Below, piece by piece: positions 35,446-47,300 of a DNA stretch of 64,000 nt; within the stretch, counting starts at the first letter, position 1, and each line of letters starts with the position of its first letter. Below the pieces are notes generated by a model. The model was not told where the DNA came from. It did not search any database and saw only the letters and a list, made by a program, of their open reading frames with translations. The position numbers and the translations under genes were made by a program. The DNA is from Canna indica (taxonomy: Eukaryota > Streptophyta > Magnoliopsida > Zingiberales > Cannaceae), in NCBI GenBank assembly GCA_034359265.1, contig CP136896.1:13175501-13239500 (forward strand), read 5' to 3'.

Positions 35446-37655
35446 TGTATTGCCCAAAATTCTAACGGTTCTAGCGGTCAGGAAATTTTTTCCATCAAAT
35501 ATTAAAAAAATTAGGAAAAATTTATTTGCCTTATTTTTATGATTTTGCATGATAGGATGATAGAGGATCTCGAGACGAGTCTAGTGGTTCAATCGATACT
35601 CGAATCAGAGTTAGAACGGGTTAGATACGGGCCGTTTAAGCCGAATAACTTAAGGAGAGGTAAAAACGACCATTTGGAGCCCAACCAGGCCCCATAAAAA
35701 AAGACTTGGGGCGTGCGGCCAGGAGTTTAGACGCATGCCACTCGAGGCCATTAGAGAGAGGGAGAGGCAACATCCAAGGAGGGAGGAGGAGCTGCTGGAG
35801 CTGAAATTTCGCGAGTTCGTCGGCGTTGATTGAAGGAAGATCCTTATCGTCTTCTTCCTTTCCGTCTTCTCCAAAGAGGTGAGTGTATTAACCCTTCTTT
35901 TTCCCCTTTTCTTCAGCCATGCCACCGCCCCTATATCATGGGGGTTTTGTCAATTTTTGGTTCAATTTTGTCGTATCAGATTAAGTATTCAGACTGAGGA
36001 TTTTCTCGTTGTCGTTTTGATTTCGTAAGATCAATTTTTGGGCGATTTGGCCGCCCCTACCCTTGCTGTGCTGCCCCTCTTCATCCTTGAATTCTTGAGG
36101 AATTCTTTTGGTTTCTTGATGATTGTTGAGGGTTCTTGATGCTTGTTTGGTATCTTGAGGAAAGAAGAATATTTTGGGGGGATTTAGGGTATGCCGCCCC
36201 ACCCTTTAGGGTTCTTTAGGAACAATAGGGTGGTCAGCCACTTTAAGGTTGGATTTTAGGGTTCTTTGATATATTTTTACACCTAGGGAACACACTTTAG
36301 GGTACGTTGAATTATTTCTAATAATTATAATAATTGTAGGGACCTACAATTAGAAAATTAAGGACCTTAAGGACACCTAGAGACATTAGAATCCTAGTTT
36401 GACATTAGGATGGGCCGACCCTAAGGACACCCAAGGGGGTTGAACCCTCCTTGCCCTTAGGGCACTCGGGTGAGGGAGGTAGGCCGGCCCTAGGGTACTC
36501 GGGCTAGGGTCATCAAGGCGGATTTAAATTGCGTAGGATTGTTAAGTGGTGATACCTTATTTTAGAGTACATATGTATGCCTTTCATTTTCTTTTCCTAT
36601 GTTATTGGATGTGTTGTATCACTTTATTATGAGTTGTGCATTTCACGTTATATGTATACATATGCGTGGTTGTGATATGTGACATGAGGATGTGGAGGTT
36701 GAGGTATGTCCTTAACTCATCTTGTTATTTATTGTGTAGTGCATATAACTGTGTGTGTGATGTGCTTGTTGCATTTCCCGGTAGTCTCGTTGGTAAGGGG
36801 AGGGTATGCCCCAAAGAGACAACACTAGCCTTATTTCGGAAGTCCGGCTGGTGAGAGGAGATCACACCCCAAAGAGATAATCCAGATACCCGACTGGTGA
36901 GGGGAACGTATGCCCCAAAGAGACGGTTCGAAAGAGCCAGTGTCAGTGAGGGGAGTGCATACCCCAAAGAGACGGCACTGAGTTGGGTGATAGCGCAGAG
37001 GCCACACCGTCTACCTACCATACGTAGCTATGAGAGACTGACGGGTCTAGAGATCATTCATGTGGATGTGTCATTGCATTGTGATTATTTATCTGTGATA
37101 GATGTTGTTATCATGCGCAGGGTAGTAGATAAGCTTACGATGTTATATTGTCATTTATTGCTTATATTATGCTCCTTATTATTATTGATTGCATGATGAT
37201 GATATGGTGAAAATAAGGACTGATCTACTCATTAAGTCCTAGTTGGACTTACCCCTCTCTTTTTTTCCAGCACCTGAGTGAGATCAGAGAGGTACCAGGG
37301 TGCAGTAGCGCGGCTAATGGCAGTAGGGCAGCGGGTCTCGTGATATATCGTGATCGAGGGGGATACCTGAGTCCTTTTAATTCTCTTTGAGTTGTTGAGT
37401 CATGTAGACTCGGGTTATTGTTTCCGCATTTTTTTTTTATTTTAGGCGTCTTGATTTATTTATTAAACTTTCTTTAAATAACTTGAACATTTATATTTCA
37501 TTCAGTCTATGGGTTAGTTTGGAATTTAAGTCTATTTATTCTCTTTTGAAATGTCATAGTCTGTTCAGGTTATTGTTGTGTATGTGGTTTAAGTTATGTT
37601 AGGCTTAGGGTACGTGGCGTACCCTGGCCGGTCATACCAGATTTGGAGTGTGACA
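35446..37655 (+). mobile_element. 3' LTR of the gypsy element
   Basis: It starts TGTATTGCCCAAAATTC and ends GGAGTGTGACA, 2210 bases, and aligns throughout with the solo LTR at 31497-33834. It contains a splice-donor-like AAAGAGGTGAGTG near 35872-35884 and the four GGGG...CCCC units at 36797-36966. The partner 5' LTR is absent, so the age of the element cannot be read from an LTR pair. Confidence 0.9.
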
Positions 37656-37775
37656 AAGTCCATCATTGTAAACTAGGTTTAGAGTGTCCTTAGGAGAGTG
37701 AGGTGGGAAAGTGCCTTCAGGGAAAAGGCAGAGATTTTTCGATAAAAAATTTTCATTGTAAGGAACTTTGCTTAA
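37656..37775 (+). mobile_element. Copia-type LTR fragment (copy F, right part)
   Basis: CATCATTGTAAACTAGG, then a GTCCTTAGG-like segment and AGTGCCTTCAGGG match the later third of the copia LTR family (compare 44995-45130). It ends where minus-strand LINE sequence starts. It is probably the other side of the LTR at 30283-30790, separated by the gypsy element plus a deletion. Confidence 0.6.
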
Positions 37776-39740
37776 GCCTCTAAAATTTCTTGTAGAACTC
37801 CATAGAGATACTGTATGGATCTAGGGATTTATAGCATTTCATGCCTTTTACCACCCTTAAAATTTCTTCTGTTGTGAACAAATTGTTTAGGAACTTGAGT
37901 TTTTCTTGTTCTAGAACAAAAATTTCTTGCTAGTTGGTTATGGTTGGTTATTTATGGCCAGCAAATCGATATAAAATTTCCTAAAGATGTTTGCAATCTA
38001 AGATGGGTGCGACACTGGTCCTTGGCTGGTTTGTATAATGGAGATCCTGTTGAACTTTTTCATGGAGGATGCACAGAGGTGGAAATATATAGTATTACGG
38101 TCCCCTTCTTTTAACCATCTCTTTTTGGTACGATGTCTATAATATAAATCCTCTTCATGGTACAAAATTTTCCAGTTCCACTTTATCTCTTTTGAAAGTT
38201 TCAACTTTCGTTTGTGAAAGCATACCAGAGTCCGCCTGGATCCCCTAACAGTGGATTCTCTCTTCTAACCATTTCCTTTTGCTGTTCCGATTTCTCTTCC
38301 TTAATTGGCCCCAATCCTTAAGCATCTGGCGGATGTGTTTCCATATTTGGATCCAAGATTTCAATGTGTCTCTTGTCTAATAGTGTGGGTGAAATTTTGA
38401 CCTGAATCTTGCTTTAATTATCTCTGCGAACTCAGGTAATCCAAACCAATAAAGATCCAACCTAAAAGGTTTGGTAACGTTGCCACAAGTGTGGGTGGAG
38501 CATGCCACTAACAGATTGTTATCAGAAAGACATCGATTGCCTCCTGATACTTGGAGTGAAGGGATGAGTATTAACATAGGGCGGCAATTTATCCGAACAC
38601 GATCCAACATGGCGAGTGTTGGAGGGCTTTGATTGTTCATCCAAGTAAATGTTGTACCCGAAATTGGCAACTCTAAGAGTCCACTATCCGCGATGAACTT
38701 AGAAAATCTTTTCGAATCAACTTGAGATCCTTCACAGTTTTGTCGTTCTCCATCATGTTTTGTCATGTTGAAGTCTTCGCCCACAACAAGAAGTTCTAAC
38801 ATGTTGCTTATGACCTGTCTTAAATTTTGAATAAATGTATTCATGTGTTGTCTTGCTAGGGGACCATATACACCCACTACTAGGGCTGTTCACGGGTCGG
38901 GTCGGGTCGGGTTGGGTCGGATTTGAAGATAATTTTTTTTGAACCCGACCCGAATCGACCCGCCCGAAATCGGATCAGGTCGGGTCAGGTAATCGGGTAC
39001 TCGTTAAAAAAAAACAAAAAAAAAACTTCTGAATGAGACACGCAGAAAAAAAAACAAAAAAAAAACTTTTGAATGAGACACGCAGACGCGTGTCTCAACA
39101 CCCGAGGCAATACGCGACACGAGCCGCGTATTGCCCAGATTACACGGCCTACGTGGCCGCGTCTTCCCGGGGAGAAGAAGCGGCACGCAGCGCATGCCGC
39201 GTCTTCCCGAGAGGAGGCGGCCACACCTCTTCTCCTCTCAGGAAGATGCGACCACGTGGGCCGCGTATTCTCGTGAAAACGCGGCCACGTGGGCCCTCGT
39301 ATTCTCGGGAAGACGCGAAACCGCATCTTCCTGAGTTGATTTTTATTTTTAAAAAATAAAAAAATAAAAAAATAAAAAAATAAAAAAATAAAAAAATATA
39401 AATAATTCAGATAATCGGGTCGGATTTCGGATCATTGGGTTTTAAATATTGAAACCCATACCCGATCCGATTATAATCGAGTTTTAAAAATTTGAACCCG
39501 ACCCGACCCGATTACCCAACCCGACCTGGCCCGATTGATTCGAGTCGGGTCGATTTTTTGAATTCATTGGGTCGGGTTTGACCCATGAATAGCCCTACCC
39601 ACCAAGTTGATTTAGTAGTTAGTTTTTTGGTGCACTAGGTGTAGGTGAATCACCCTTTCTTCCAAGTGACAATCCAAACAGTTTCATATGAGAGGGTTCC
39701 ATATAGTGAGAACGTGCCCTAGTAATCTTGTGGCATTAAT
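37776..39740 (-). pseudogene. LINE ORF2 fragment: endonuclease to start of RT, inverted
   Basis: On the minus strand, from high to low coordinates: decayed endonuclease start, VGVYGPLARQHM, LLVVGEDFNMTKHDGERQ, ELPISGTTFTWMN (EEP endonuclease), then KRWLKEGDRNTIYFH, and near 37800-37900 the pre-RT motif FTTEEILRVVKGMK. Stops and missing segments are frequent. The hAT MITE at 38881-39597 interrupts the endonuclease just before VGVYGP; sequence of the same domain continues on its far side. Confidence 0.8.
38881..39597. mobile_element. hAT-type MITE, GGGTCGGGTC-type ends with GC-rich core
   Basis: The left end TAGGGCTGTTCACGGGTCGG pairs with the complement of CCCATGAATAGCCCTA at the right. The flanks CCCACTAC (38873-38880) and CCCACCAA (39598-39605) match at 6 of 8. 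The core at 39080-39330 is GC-rich with repeated CGCGTCTTCCCG and GCGGCCACGTGGGCC words. Overlapping frames through the core on both strands are by-products of this composition. Confidence 0.85.
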
Positions 39741-40319
39741 TAATTACATAACTATTGATTGTGTTGGGCCTTCCTTTGTTTGAGCGGAGGCAGGTCAGGT
39801 CCACATTAGGAAAGCTGACTCGGAGCACAAGGAGTAATGGATCCACTTCGGCACAAGCTGAGATCTCGCTTCAGTCCAAATGTCGGACCTTTGAAAAGGC
39901 AGCCCAACAGTTAAAAGGATGCAAAATTAATATCAGACAAGGCTGCAAACACTGGGTCCAATAGGCCCAGTGAGAATAGATGCTCGAATGCTGGTTACGC
40001 TCTAGAGAAATCTCATTTTCATTCAAATTAAAACCTCACCGCATCATACTGAATATAAAAGTAATGGTTATTACTTATTGATGGCAACATATTGTATGTT
40101 GCCTAGAGATTTAAAATTTAAATTCTAATATGATCACTTGTTGTGACTTTCTATCTTTATAAAATAATAATAATAATAATGGTCATCACTAAATTCCTAT
40201 TAATTACTTCAAATTTACTACAGAAATTAAGAATTATGAAAGTTAATTAAGATTCTATTATGAAAATTAATGCATGATGACATTCCTATAAGACAAAAGC
40301 TGAAAGAGCAGTTTACTTA
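39741..40319. other. Unassigned stretch between LINE fragments
   Basis: No protein similarity, repeat ends or RNA gene recognised. A 69-codon frame at 39755-39964 has no known motif. Part may be LINE-derived, given what lies on both sides. Confidence 0.4.
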
Positions 40320-40760
40320 AGTTGTAGATCTATGTTCGCGCTATAATTTGGAGGTGGAATTTATTCAGCATTGTTTATTTCTTTGCCCTCAAGCTTCGCC
40401 TATATGGCAGAGGCTGAATTTCATGCAACGGGATTGGTGTCTTCCTTCAAATGTTTTCTAGCAATGGTGGTTGAAATTATATAGAAAGCTTAAATTAGAG
40501 TCATCTTTTGCGGACAATATGGCTCTAGTTGCATTCATTCTTTGGAGGATTTGATTAGCAAGGAATGTCTAGGTTTTTGAAGGTAGGGACATAAGTCATC
40601 ATGAAATCTGGAGTTTGGCTCACACTCTTGCAGATGAGTTTGGAAGGTTTCACACCAATATTCCTACTCTCTTTTAAGTTATTTTTTTGTATTCAATTGT
40701 ATTTTTTGGGATGATCCCAACCCTTCTTTTATGCTACTGTTTTCATTGAGATATTGTATT
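40320..40760 (+). pseudogene. LINE 3' coding remnant (zf-RVT-like)
   Basis: Translation with stops gives HCLFLCPQASPIWQRLNFM, then QRDWCLPSN, and ALVAFILWRI followed by LARNVQVFEG: the zinc-binding reverse-transcriptase tail (zf-RVT) common at the end of plant LINE ORF2. It ends in non-coding sequence rich in T. Confidence 0.65.
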
Positions 40761-40764
40761 TGAA

Positions 40765-41335
40765 CGGGATGGTAATATTACCTGTTTAGGCGGGTACCCA
40801 CGGGTATTTATCTATTTATGACGGGTATAGAAGGTAGTTTTCTATTCGTGGAGATTTCGCGAGTAATTTTTCTTACTCGTTTATTATATGGGGCCGGTAC
40901 AGGTATTATAGTACCCGTACCAGCGGGTACCCGTTACCCGCAAGAATTAGTAAATTAAAATATTACCTTTTGTACATATACTAAAAAACCCTAACCTAAT
41001 TCAATACTCATATACTTTATGTTTTGAAACCTTATGATAATATTGTTATCAAAATATTGTGTGTTTATCAAAATAAAGTTGTTATACTTGAAGTTATTAT
41101 ACTTGAAGTTGTTATCAAAATGCTTGAAGAGTTGAAGTGTTATTAAAATATTATAATTTATATTTTTTAAAATTATCATGGGTACTCGCCATTATCCGTA
41201 GGTATCTGTTCATCCGCGGGTAATTAAATAAGTATCCATTTTTAATATTCGCGAGAAATAAACGGGTAGCGAGTACCTATTTATTTCGCAGGGCAGATAG
41301 TGGGTAGGCACCCCCCATACCCGCCCCTGCTCCAT
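40765..41335. repeat. GGGTACCCG-reiterated stretch, possible hAT-like MITE
   Basis: Both ends are made of GCGGGTACCC/ACGGGTATTT/GCGGGTAA words around an AT-rich centre with TTGAAGTTATTATAC repeats. The style matches the other hAT-like elements, but I could not fix terminal inverted repeats or an 8-base duplication, so the element type is open. Confidence 0.45.
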
Positions 41336-42055
41336 TGACCTTCCTAATTTGAATTCTCGTGAAAACTCAATATATATATATATATCTTTGGGAAAAAGAA
41401 AAAAAAAAGGATAAAGTGAAGAGAAGAATCGTGGAACCAAAATGGACAAAATGGAGAGAATCTCAAATGTATCCATGCACAAAGCATTAGTCTAGCCATA
41501 TTGTCTAAGGTTGAACTAATATATAATGTTGACCACATTAAATATTTAAAGTCAACCGTTCAGAAACAAAGTCAAAAGATCAAGCCATAATGCCACTTGG
41601 GCTATAAACCATTCATTAGGCACCATGGATGGAGGAACCATAAAGGTACAATGCACGATGGATGTGACTCATGTGTCCAAAACCTCTAGGTGTCTAGATT
41701 ACCATCTAATCAAAATTCACTATTCTTTAATTGAGTTCACGAGATATTTTCAACAAAGTTTGACCATGGGTAGTTGTGAAATCAATTATTTGATTTAAGT
41801 TCCATATTTAACACGTGTAAGATGTGTCTAACTCTACTCTACACTCGGAATGTACTAGATTCTGACATTTTTATACACGTACGTGATGTGTGGACCTTCT
41901 CCATAACGTAAGCCCATTTTTGTACATGTAATAAATTAAGTAGGAATAAACCCTTCTCCATAGCCAAATCCTCGTTTTTTTTATTTTTTTTTTAAAAAGG
42001 CAAACTACTCATCCCTCGGATCCAGTAAATCTGTTAGTAGGAAGACCAAAGCTGC
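41336..42055. other. Unassigned AT-rich stretch
   Basis: It contains a short (TA)n at 41370-41383 and a purine run at 41394-41410. No coding, RNA or element signature found. Confidence 0.4.
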
Positions 42056-42305
42056 CACAATGCATAACTCCAACCTTACTACAGCCCAGAGTACCTCTCC
42101 TCCCGATGAAATTTTATTTATAAAAACAATAAAAAATTGATTACAAAGTTCCGAACACATACTCAACCTTCTTCGTAGCATCTATCCTACTTACCTAACA
42201 TCCTTCGTAGCTCACACATAGCAGAATTAGCTACATAGTGCGGAATCTTATTTACATCTCTATTAATATGAACCCAGCCAATAACACCTACCAACTTTCC
42301 AACGT
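42056..42305 (-). pseudogene. LINE RNase H-like (RVT_3) tail remnant
   Basis: Minus-strand translation gives WVHINRDVNKIPHYVANSA, which fits the end of the RNase H-like domain (HI-RE-N--AH-LA pattern) found at the 3' end of many plant LINEs, followed by a T-rich non-coding end. Short and decayed. Confidence 0.5.
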
Positions 42306-42309
42306 AAAT

Positions 42310-43811
42310 TGGTAAATTAACTATAGACTTTATTGATTAAGAGGTATGTGTGAGAGAAAATGACACATTAGCGGGGACAAATAATCTATATTAGCTAAAG
42401 TATAAACTAAATTCCAATTCAATGATTAAAGTGCAAAGCAAGTAATAAGACAACATGTATAAACACAATTAATTCAATGATAAAAATAATAATTTTAGTG
42501 GTTTGATTTCTAACCAAGCCTAAATCCATAACCTAAGTTCTATGTTTAGGATTTTTCACAAATCCACTAGATTAAATAGTTTTCTACAAGAGGATTTATA
42601 AGCTAAGCCTACAACTCTTTCTCCGAGGGCACCTCTAACGCATCAAGCTCCAAATAAACTTTACTTAACCTATCAACACAGGTAGAGTTATGCCCCTCTA
42701 CCAAGGCAACCACTGAAACCTTGACCTAAAACCCTAAGCCAACACAACAAGCTTTGAATCAAACAAAAGCAAACTAAAATTATAAAACAAATAGAGTAAT
42801 AATTAAAACAAACACCACTTGGCTCGAATGTCAAACTCCAGGGAGGAACCTTCTCTACATCCACAACCTAAGCATTCCGCTTAGGATTTCAATCAAATTT
42901 ACTATAATTTTATTATTTCCTCATAGAGAATTTACAAGCTAAGTACCGACCCTCTCCCTGAGGGTTACCCTCTCCTCGAGAGTGCCTTCAACACCTCTAT
43001 CATAAGGACAACAATACAGTTCCTAATAAACCAAGTTAACTTATGCCTTAGTACCAAGGCTACCACTCACATTGAAGACCTACATCCTAGGTCTACACAA
43101 ACACTTCAAATACCCAAAATAAATCACAAAATATAATTAAATGGAGCAATAATAAGACCAAACACACTTAGCTCCAAGAGACAAGCTCCTGGCTCCTTTT
43201 GATGCCTTTGATGATGAATCTTTCAAGGTTCAAGGCTTCAATCAAGATATAGACGCTCAAGCTAGGTTAAATGAAGAGAGTGGCTCATATAGGGCTCACA
43301 ATGGATCAATGATAGCTCAATAGAGTTCATCGAGGCTTTAGGAAGGCAAAGGACTCATTTATGTAGGCAGATGCAAGAGGAAGGCTCGTGTCCAACATGT
43401 TGAAATAACTAGAAAAAGAGTTGTTACTATAACCGCAATCACCGATCAATCGTAGGTTGACCGATGGTCGACCGAAGCATCGACCAAAATTGCACTGTGT
43501 GCAGTTTCAACACTACTTCGAGTCTCAGTCCGAGTTTTCGATTTCATGTTTGGTTTCTTCATCATGAACATACATTTTAAGGATATTATATTGATTCTAG
43601 ACCCAAAAACCTAGACTCTAAATTTTCTTCATCCTCCGAGCATCGTTTAACGTCTTCTTGAACTTCTTTGATTTTGTGTCAATCTTTCGATCACAGACGT
43701 CGCGTGCCACTCGACTTGGAACCTAAAATTATTTATCAATGAACCATGAGTACTGAGTTTATTATCATCACAATTGAGATTAAGACCAAGATTGAAAACC
43801 TTAGGCCAACA
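42310..43811 (-). mobile_element. Older copia-type LTR remnant (copy B), inverted, internally duplicated
   Basis: It ends CCTTAGGCCAACA at 43811, the complement of the family start TGTTGGCCTAAGG. Directly beyond lies ATCTCCCCCTTTTT, the complement of a polypurine tract, split by solo LTR A. The landmark CTACCAAGGCAACCAC of the LTR occurs twice (near 42697 and, diverged, near 43058), so the outer part is a second partial LTR copy. The low-coordinate end is not clear. Confidence 0.65.
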
Positions 43812-43814
43812 ATC

Positions 43815-45414
43815 TGTTGGCCTAAGGTTTTCAACCTTGGTCTTAATCTCAATTTTGATGATAACAAACATGGAACTAATGATTTTATGAAGAGTTATTT
43901 TTAGGTTCCATATCGGTTAACGCACGACGTCCCCGATCGGAAAAATCGATAAGGATGCTCGGGATTCTTCGGGAAGATAAAGTTTCGGTTTAGGGTATCT
44001 AGAATGTGTTGTAAATTCTCATGATGATGCAAAGAAACCCAAAAACTAAACCCAAACCCAAAAACACGAAAATCTAGAAAATTAGAAAATGCCCTAAAAT
44101 TCACTAAGCCTATGGAGCTTTTGGAGGGCTATATAACCTAGATATTTTTTTGGCACCAAAAATACCGATAATTATTCCTTAGGTAAAAACTAGATAACGA
44201 GATATTTTTAAGGATTTTATGAAAGCCTTTAGCCTATCCATATTTGACCCGAAAGATTAGAAAATTTCTATTTTTCAAAAATTTGTACTAGAGCCCAAAA
44301 GTTAGATTTTGATTCTTAAGGATTTTAATTTTTTAGATATTTTTATTGAATCCAAATGGGGGGTAATCCTTATAAAATATTTATGTTTTAAAGTTTTTAA
44401 CTTAAACTTGAGAAATATTATATAAGTAGACTTAGATAAGATGGAACCCAGAAATGAGCAAACAAGCAAAAAAAATCAACCAAACCAAGTAGTCTGCCCA
44501 GGTTCGGTCAACCGACTGACACCTAGAATGGGCAGAATGCCTTTGGTCGCTCAGCGGTCGGTCGACCGACGATCGACTGGCAAGCGATCGGGTGTCGCCA
44601 ACGGGCAAAAAAACGCCCGTTGACTAGCCATCTTGTTTGGGGGTTATAAATACCCACTCAAACTCTCTTCGAAGCCTTCTATGATGTTTCCAAGCCTCAA
44701 AGAGTAATCCTAAGCATTTCTACATGCTTCTATTGAGTCATCCTTGCAAAAGCCCTAGTTTTGATCTCCACTTGTTGATTTAGCCTTCAAGCTTCATAGA
44801 TTCATCTTCTCAAGGCATCAAGAAGACTAGAGAGTTTCTTTTGGAGCTAAGTACTTATTGTTTGATTTAATATTGCTCCAATTGTTATTGTATTTTATTA
44901 TTTATTTTGATTGTGTATCAAGTGTATAAACCTAGATCACTAGGTTTGATTGAGTTGGTGGTTGCCTTGGTGTTAAGGCTTAAATCCACCATTGTAAACT
45001 TAGTTTACTAGGATTAGTTGAGTTGTCCCTTAGGTTGAGGTGAGAGAGTGCTCTCGGTTGGAAGGTGTGATACTTCCGGGTGTGGAAGTGCATTCGGTTT
45101 GAGAGCGGAGACTTTTCAGTATAAAGTCCTCTTTGTAAGGGAAACAATTAAACTAGTAAAGTTTAATTTCGAAATTCTAAGCGGGGTGCTTAGGTATTGA
45201 AGTAAGCATTGTGGCCGAACCACTATAAATCTCTTTGTTTGCATTGCTTACTTTGCGTATTGATTACTTAACTTGTTTTATTCGCTTTCGCATTTATTTA
45301 GTTGAATAGTGCATTAACATAAGTAATCAATAATGAAACCAGAATTTAGACAAAAAGATTAGCAAACACACTATTCACCCTCCCCCCCCCCCAAGTATGG
45401 CCATTTCACCAACA
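43815..45414 (+). mobile_element. Solo copia LTR (copy A)
   Basis: TGTTGGCCTAAGG at the start and CATTTCACCAACA at the end, 1600 bases, flanked by perfect 5-base duplications CAATC (43810-43814 and 45415-45419). It interrupts the junction between LTR B and its polypurine tract. It has a TCGA/CGATCG-rich tract at 44505-44595 and a TATAAATA box at 44645-44652. No coding region; a 60-codon frame near 44441 is composition-driven. Confidence 0.95.
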
Positions 45415-45529
45415 CAATCTCCCCCTTTTTCATGATGATAAACACTCTTGTGAAAATAATTTCAATAAGCACAATGAGTATCAACCTAGGGATTTCTCCC
45501 CCCTATCAACATGCATATCTAAATAATAT
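45415..45529 (-). mobile_element. Copia internal remnant (first piece)
   Basis: CAATCTCCCCCTTTTTCATGATGATAAAC is interrupted elsewhere but recognisable as the complement of a copia 3' internal end and purine tract; the same kind of sequence follows the LTR at 50383. The remnant resumes at 47137 after solo LTR C. Confidence 0.7.
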
Positions 45530-47136
45530 TGTTGGCCTAAGGTTTTTTACCTTGGTCTTAATCTCGGTTTTGATGATAACAAATATGGAACTAATGTTTC
45601 ATTGAGAAATCATTCAGGTTCCAAGTCAGTTAGCGCTCGACGTCCCCTATCGAAAAAATCAAAGAAATCGGAGGAATCAGCAAGGACGCTCGTCGACGCG
45701 CTCGGGATTCTTTGGGAAGTTAGAGTTTAGGTTTAGGGTGTCTAAAATGTGATGTAATCCTCTTTATGATGCAAAGACCCCAAAACATGAAAACGTGGAA
45801 ATCGCCCAGAAATTCACTAAGCCTAGGGAGCTCCTTGGAGGGCTATAATAATACAGATATTTTTTGACATAAAAAATGGCGGTAATTATTCCTTGGACAA
45901 AAACTAGATAACGAGAAATTTTTGGAAGCCTTTAGCATATCCATATTTGATCCGAGAGATTACAGAATTTTCGTTTTCCAAAAATTTGTACTAGACCCCA
46001 AAAATTAAAATTTGATTCTTAAGAATTTTGATTTTTTAGATATTTTTATTGAATCCAAATGGGGGGTAATCCTTATATAACATTTATGTTTTAAAGTTAT
46101 TGACTTAAAGTTAAGAAATATTATAAAGTAGACTTAGCGAAGACGGAACCAGAATACGAACAAACAAGACAAAGAAATCTGCCCTGCCCAGGTTCGGTCG
46201 ACCGACCGAAGGAGAAGGTATTCCGATCGACCGAACGTTGCCCAAAAGCGGCAGATTGCCTTCGGTCACTCGGCAGTCGTTTGGTCGATCGACCGACGAT
46301 CGATCAGAAGGCGGAAAACGACTAGTTTTTGTGCCGTTGATCGGTGCTTCACTCGAGCCTTCTTGATAGCTCTATAAATACCTATGCCTCAGCCTTCCTT
46401 TGACACTTTTGATCACTCATACACTTCATTGAGCCATCCTTGATCATTTCCAAGCTTTCATTGAGCCATTACTTGGAGAAGTCCTAGTTTGATATCTCAT
46501 TCCTTGAGTTTGCCTTCAAGCTTGATTTGATTCATCATCAAGGCATCAAGAGGAGCTATGATTCATTGTGTTGGAGCTAAGTATTTATGTTGTTGTATTT
46601 TTGCTCCATTACTTGTATATTTTCTTGTTTATTTTATTGGATTTGAGCTTGTGAATACCTAGGTTATTAGGTCTTGAAATTAGGTGGTTGCCTTGGTGTT
46701 TAATGCTTAATTCCACCGGTGTAAACTTAGTTTACTAGAATTAGTTGAGTTGTCCCTTAGGTTGAGGTGGAAGAGTGCTCTCAGTAAGAAGACGAAGACT
46801 TCCGGATGTGGAAGTGCCTTACATTGAGAGTGAGACTCTTTGGGTCAAAGTCCTCGTTGTAAGAGAAACAAAATTAATCTAGTAAAGTTTAGTTTAGAAA
46901 TCCTAAGCGGGGTGCTTAGGTAGTGGAGTAGACATTGGGGCCGAACCACTATAAATCATTGTGTTAGCATTGATATCTTGTTTGTATTAATTGTTTTATC
47001 ATTTATCGCTTCCACATTTAGTCATTCAATCGTTAATTGCGTAAGTAATCTAAGAAATATTTAAAATCGAATTTAGGCGATAAATTTTAGTTAACACACT
47101 ATTCATCCCCCCTCTAGTGAGGCCATTTCACCAACA
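45530..47136 (+). mobile_element. Solo copia LTR (copy C)
   Basis: TGTTGGCCTAAGG to CATTTCACCAACA, 1607 bases, with perfect 5-base duplications AATAT (45525-45529 and 47137-47141). Same family and length as copy A, inserted only 115 bases away in the same older element. TCGA-rich tract at 46192-46316, TATAAATA at 46373-46380. Confidence 0.95.
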
Positions 47137-47300
47137 AATATTACTCCCCCTATCTATATGCACAATATTTCAATCAAATTTTATCCCTTATCATATATTT
47201 TCTCCCCCCCTTGGCATCAATCAAAAAGGGCAAGAAGTATGCACTCAAGTATCTAAGTTGAGACTTTAACTAGTTGAGGCTCACAACTCTATGAAATTAC
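47137..47300 (-). mobile_element. Copia internal remnant (second piece)
   Basis: It continues the internal 3' region after solo LTR C, with TACTCCCCCTATCTATATGC and CTTGGCATCAATCAAAAAGG, close to sequence at 50475-50580 of the gag-only element. It is cut by LINE sequence at about 47300. Confidence 0.6.

Larger units (their letters stand above)
30791..37655 (+). mobile_element. Ty3/gypsy chromovirus-like element, 5' truncated, with nested inserts
   Basis: Order: end of RNase H, integrase zinc finger, [solo LTR of the same family], integrase core, integrase C-terminus, [hAT MITE], purine tract, 3' LTR. The 5' LTR, gag, protease and reverse transcriptase are missing; the left break is near 30790. 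The integrase C-terminus (KLSPRFIVPFPIL, HPIFHVSML) resembles the Tekay/Del chromovirus group. Many in-frame TAG codons show it is dead. Confidence 0.85.

Noticed and set aside
39004..39359. Five overlapping frames with R/P-rich products
   Set aside because: Composition effect of the GC-rich MITE core.
40765..41335. Calling the GGGTACCCG-rich stretch an eighth hAT MITE
   Set aside because: Interior style fits, but ends and an 8-bp duplication could not be fixed; listed only as a repeat.
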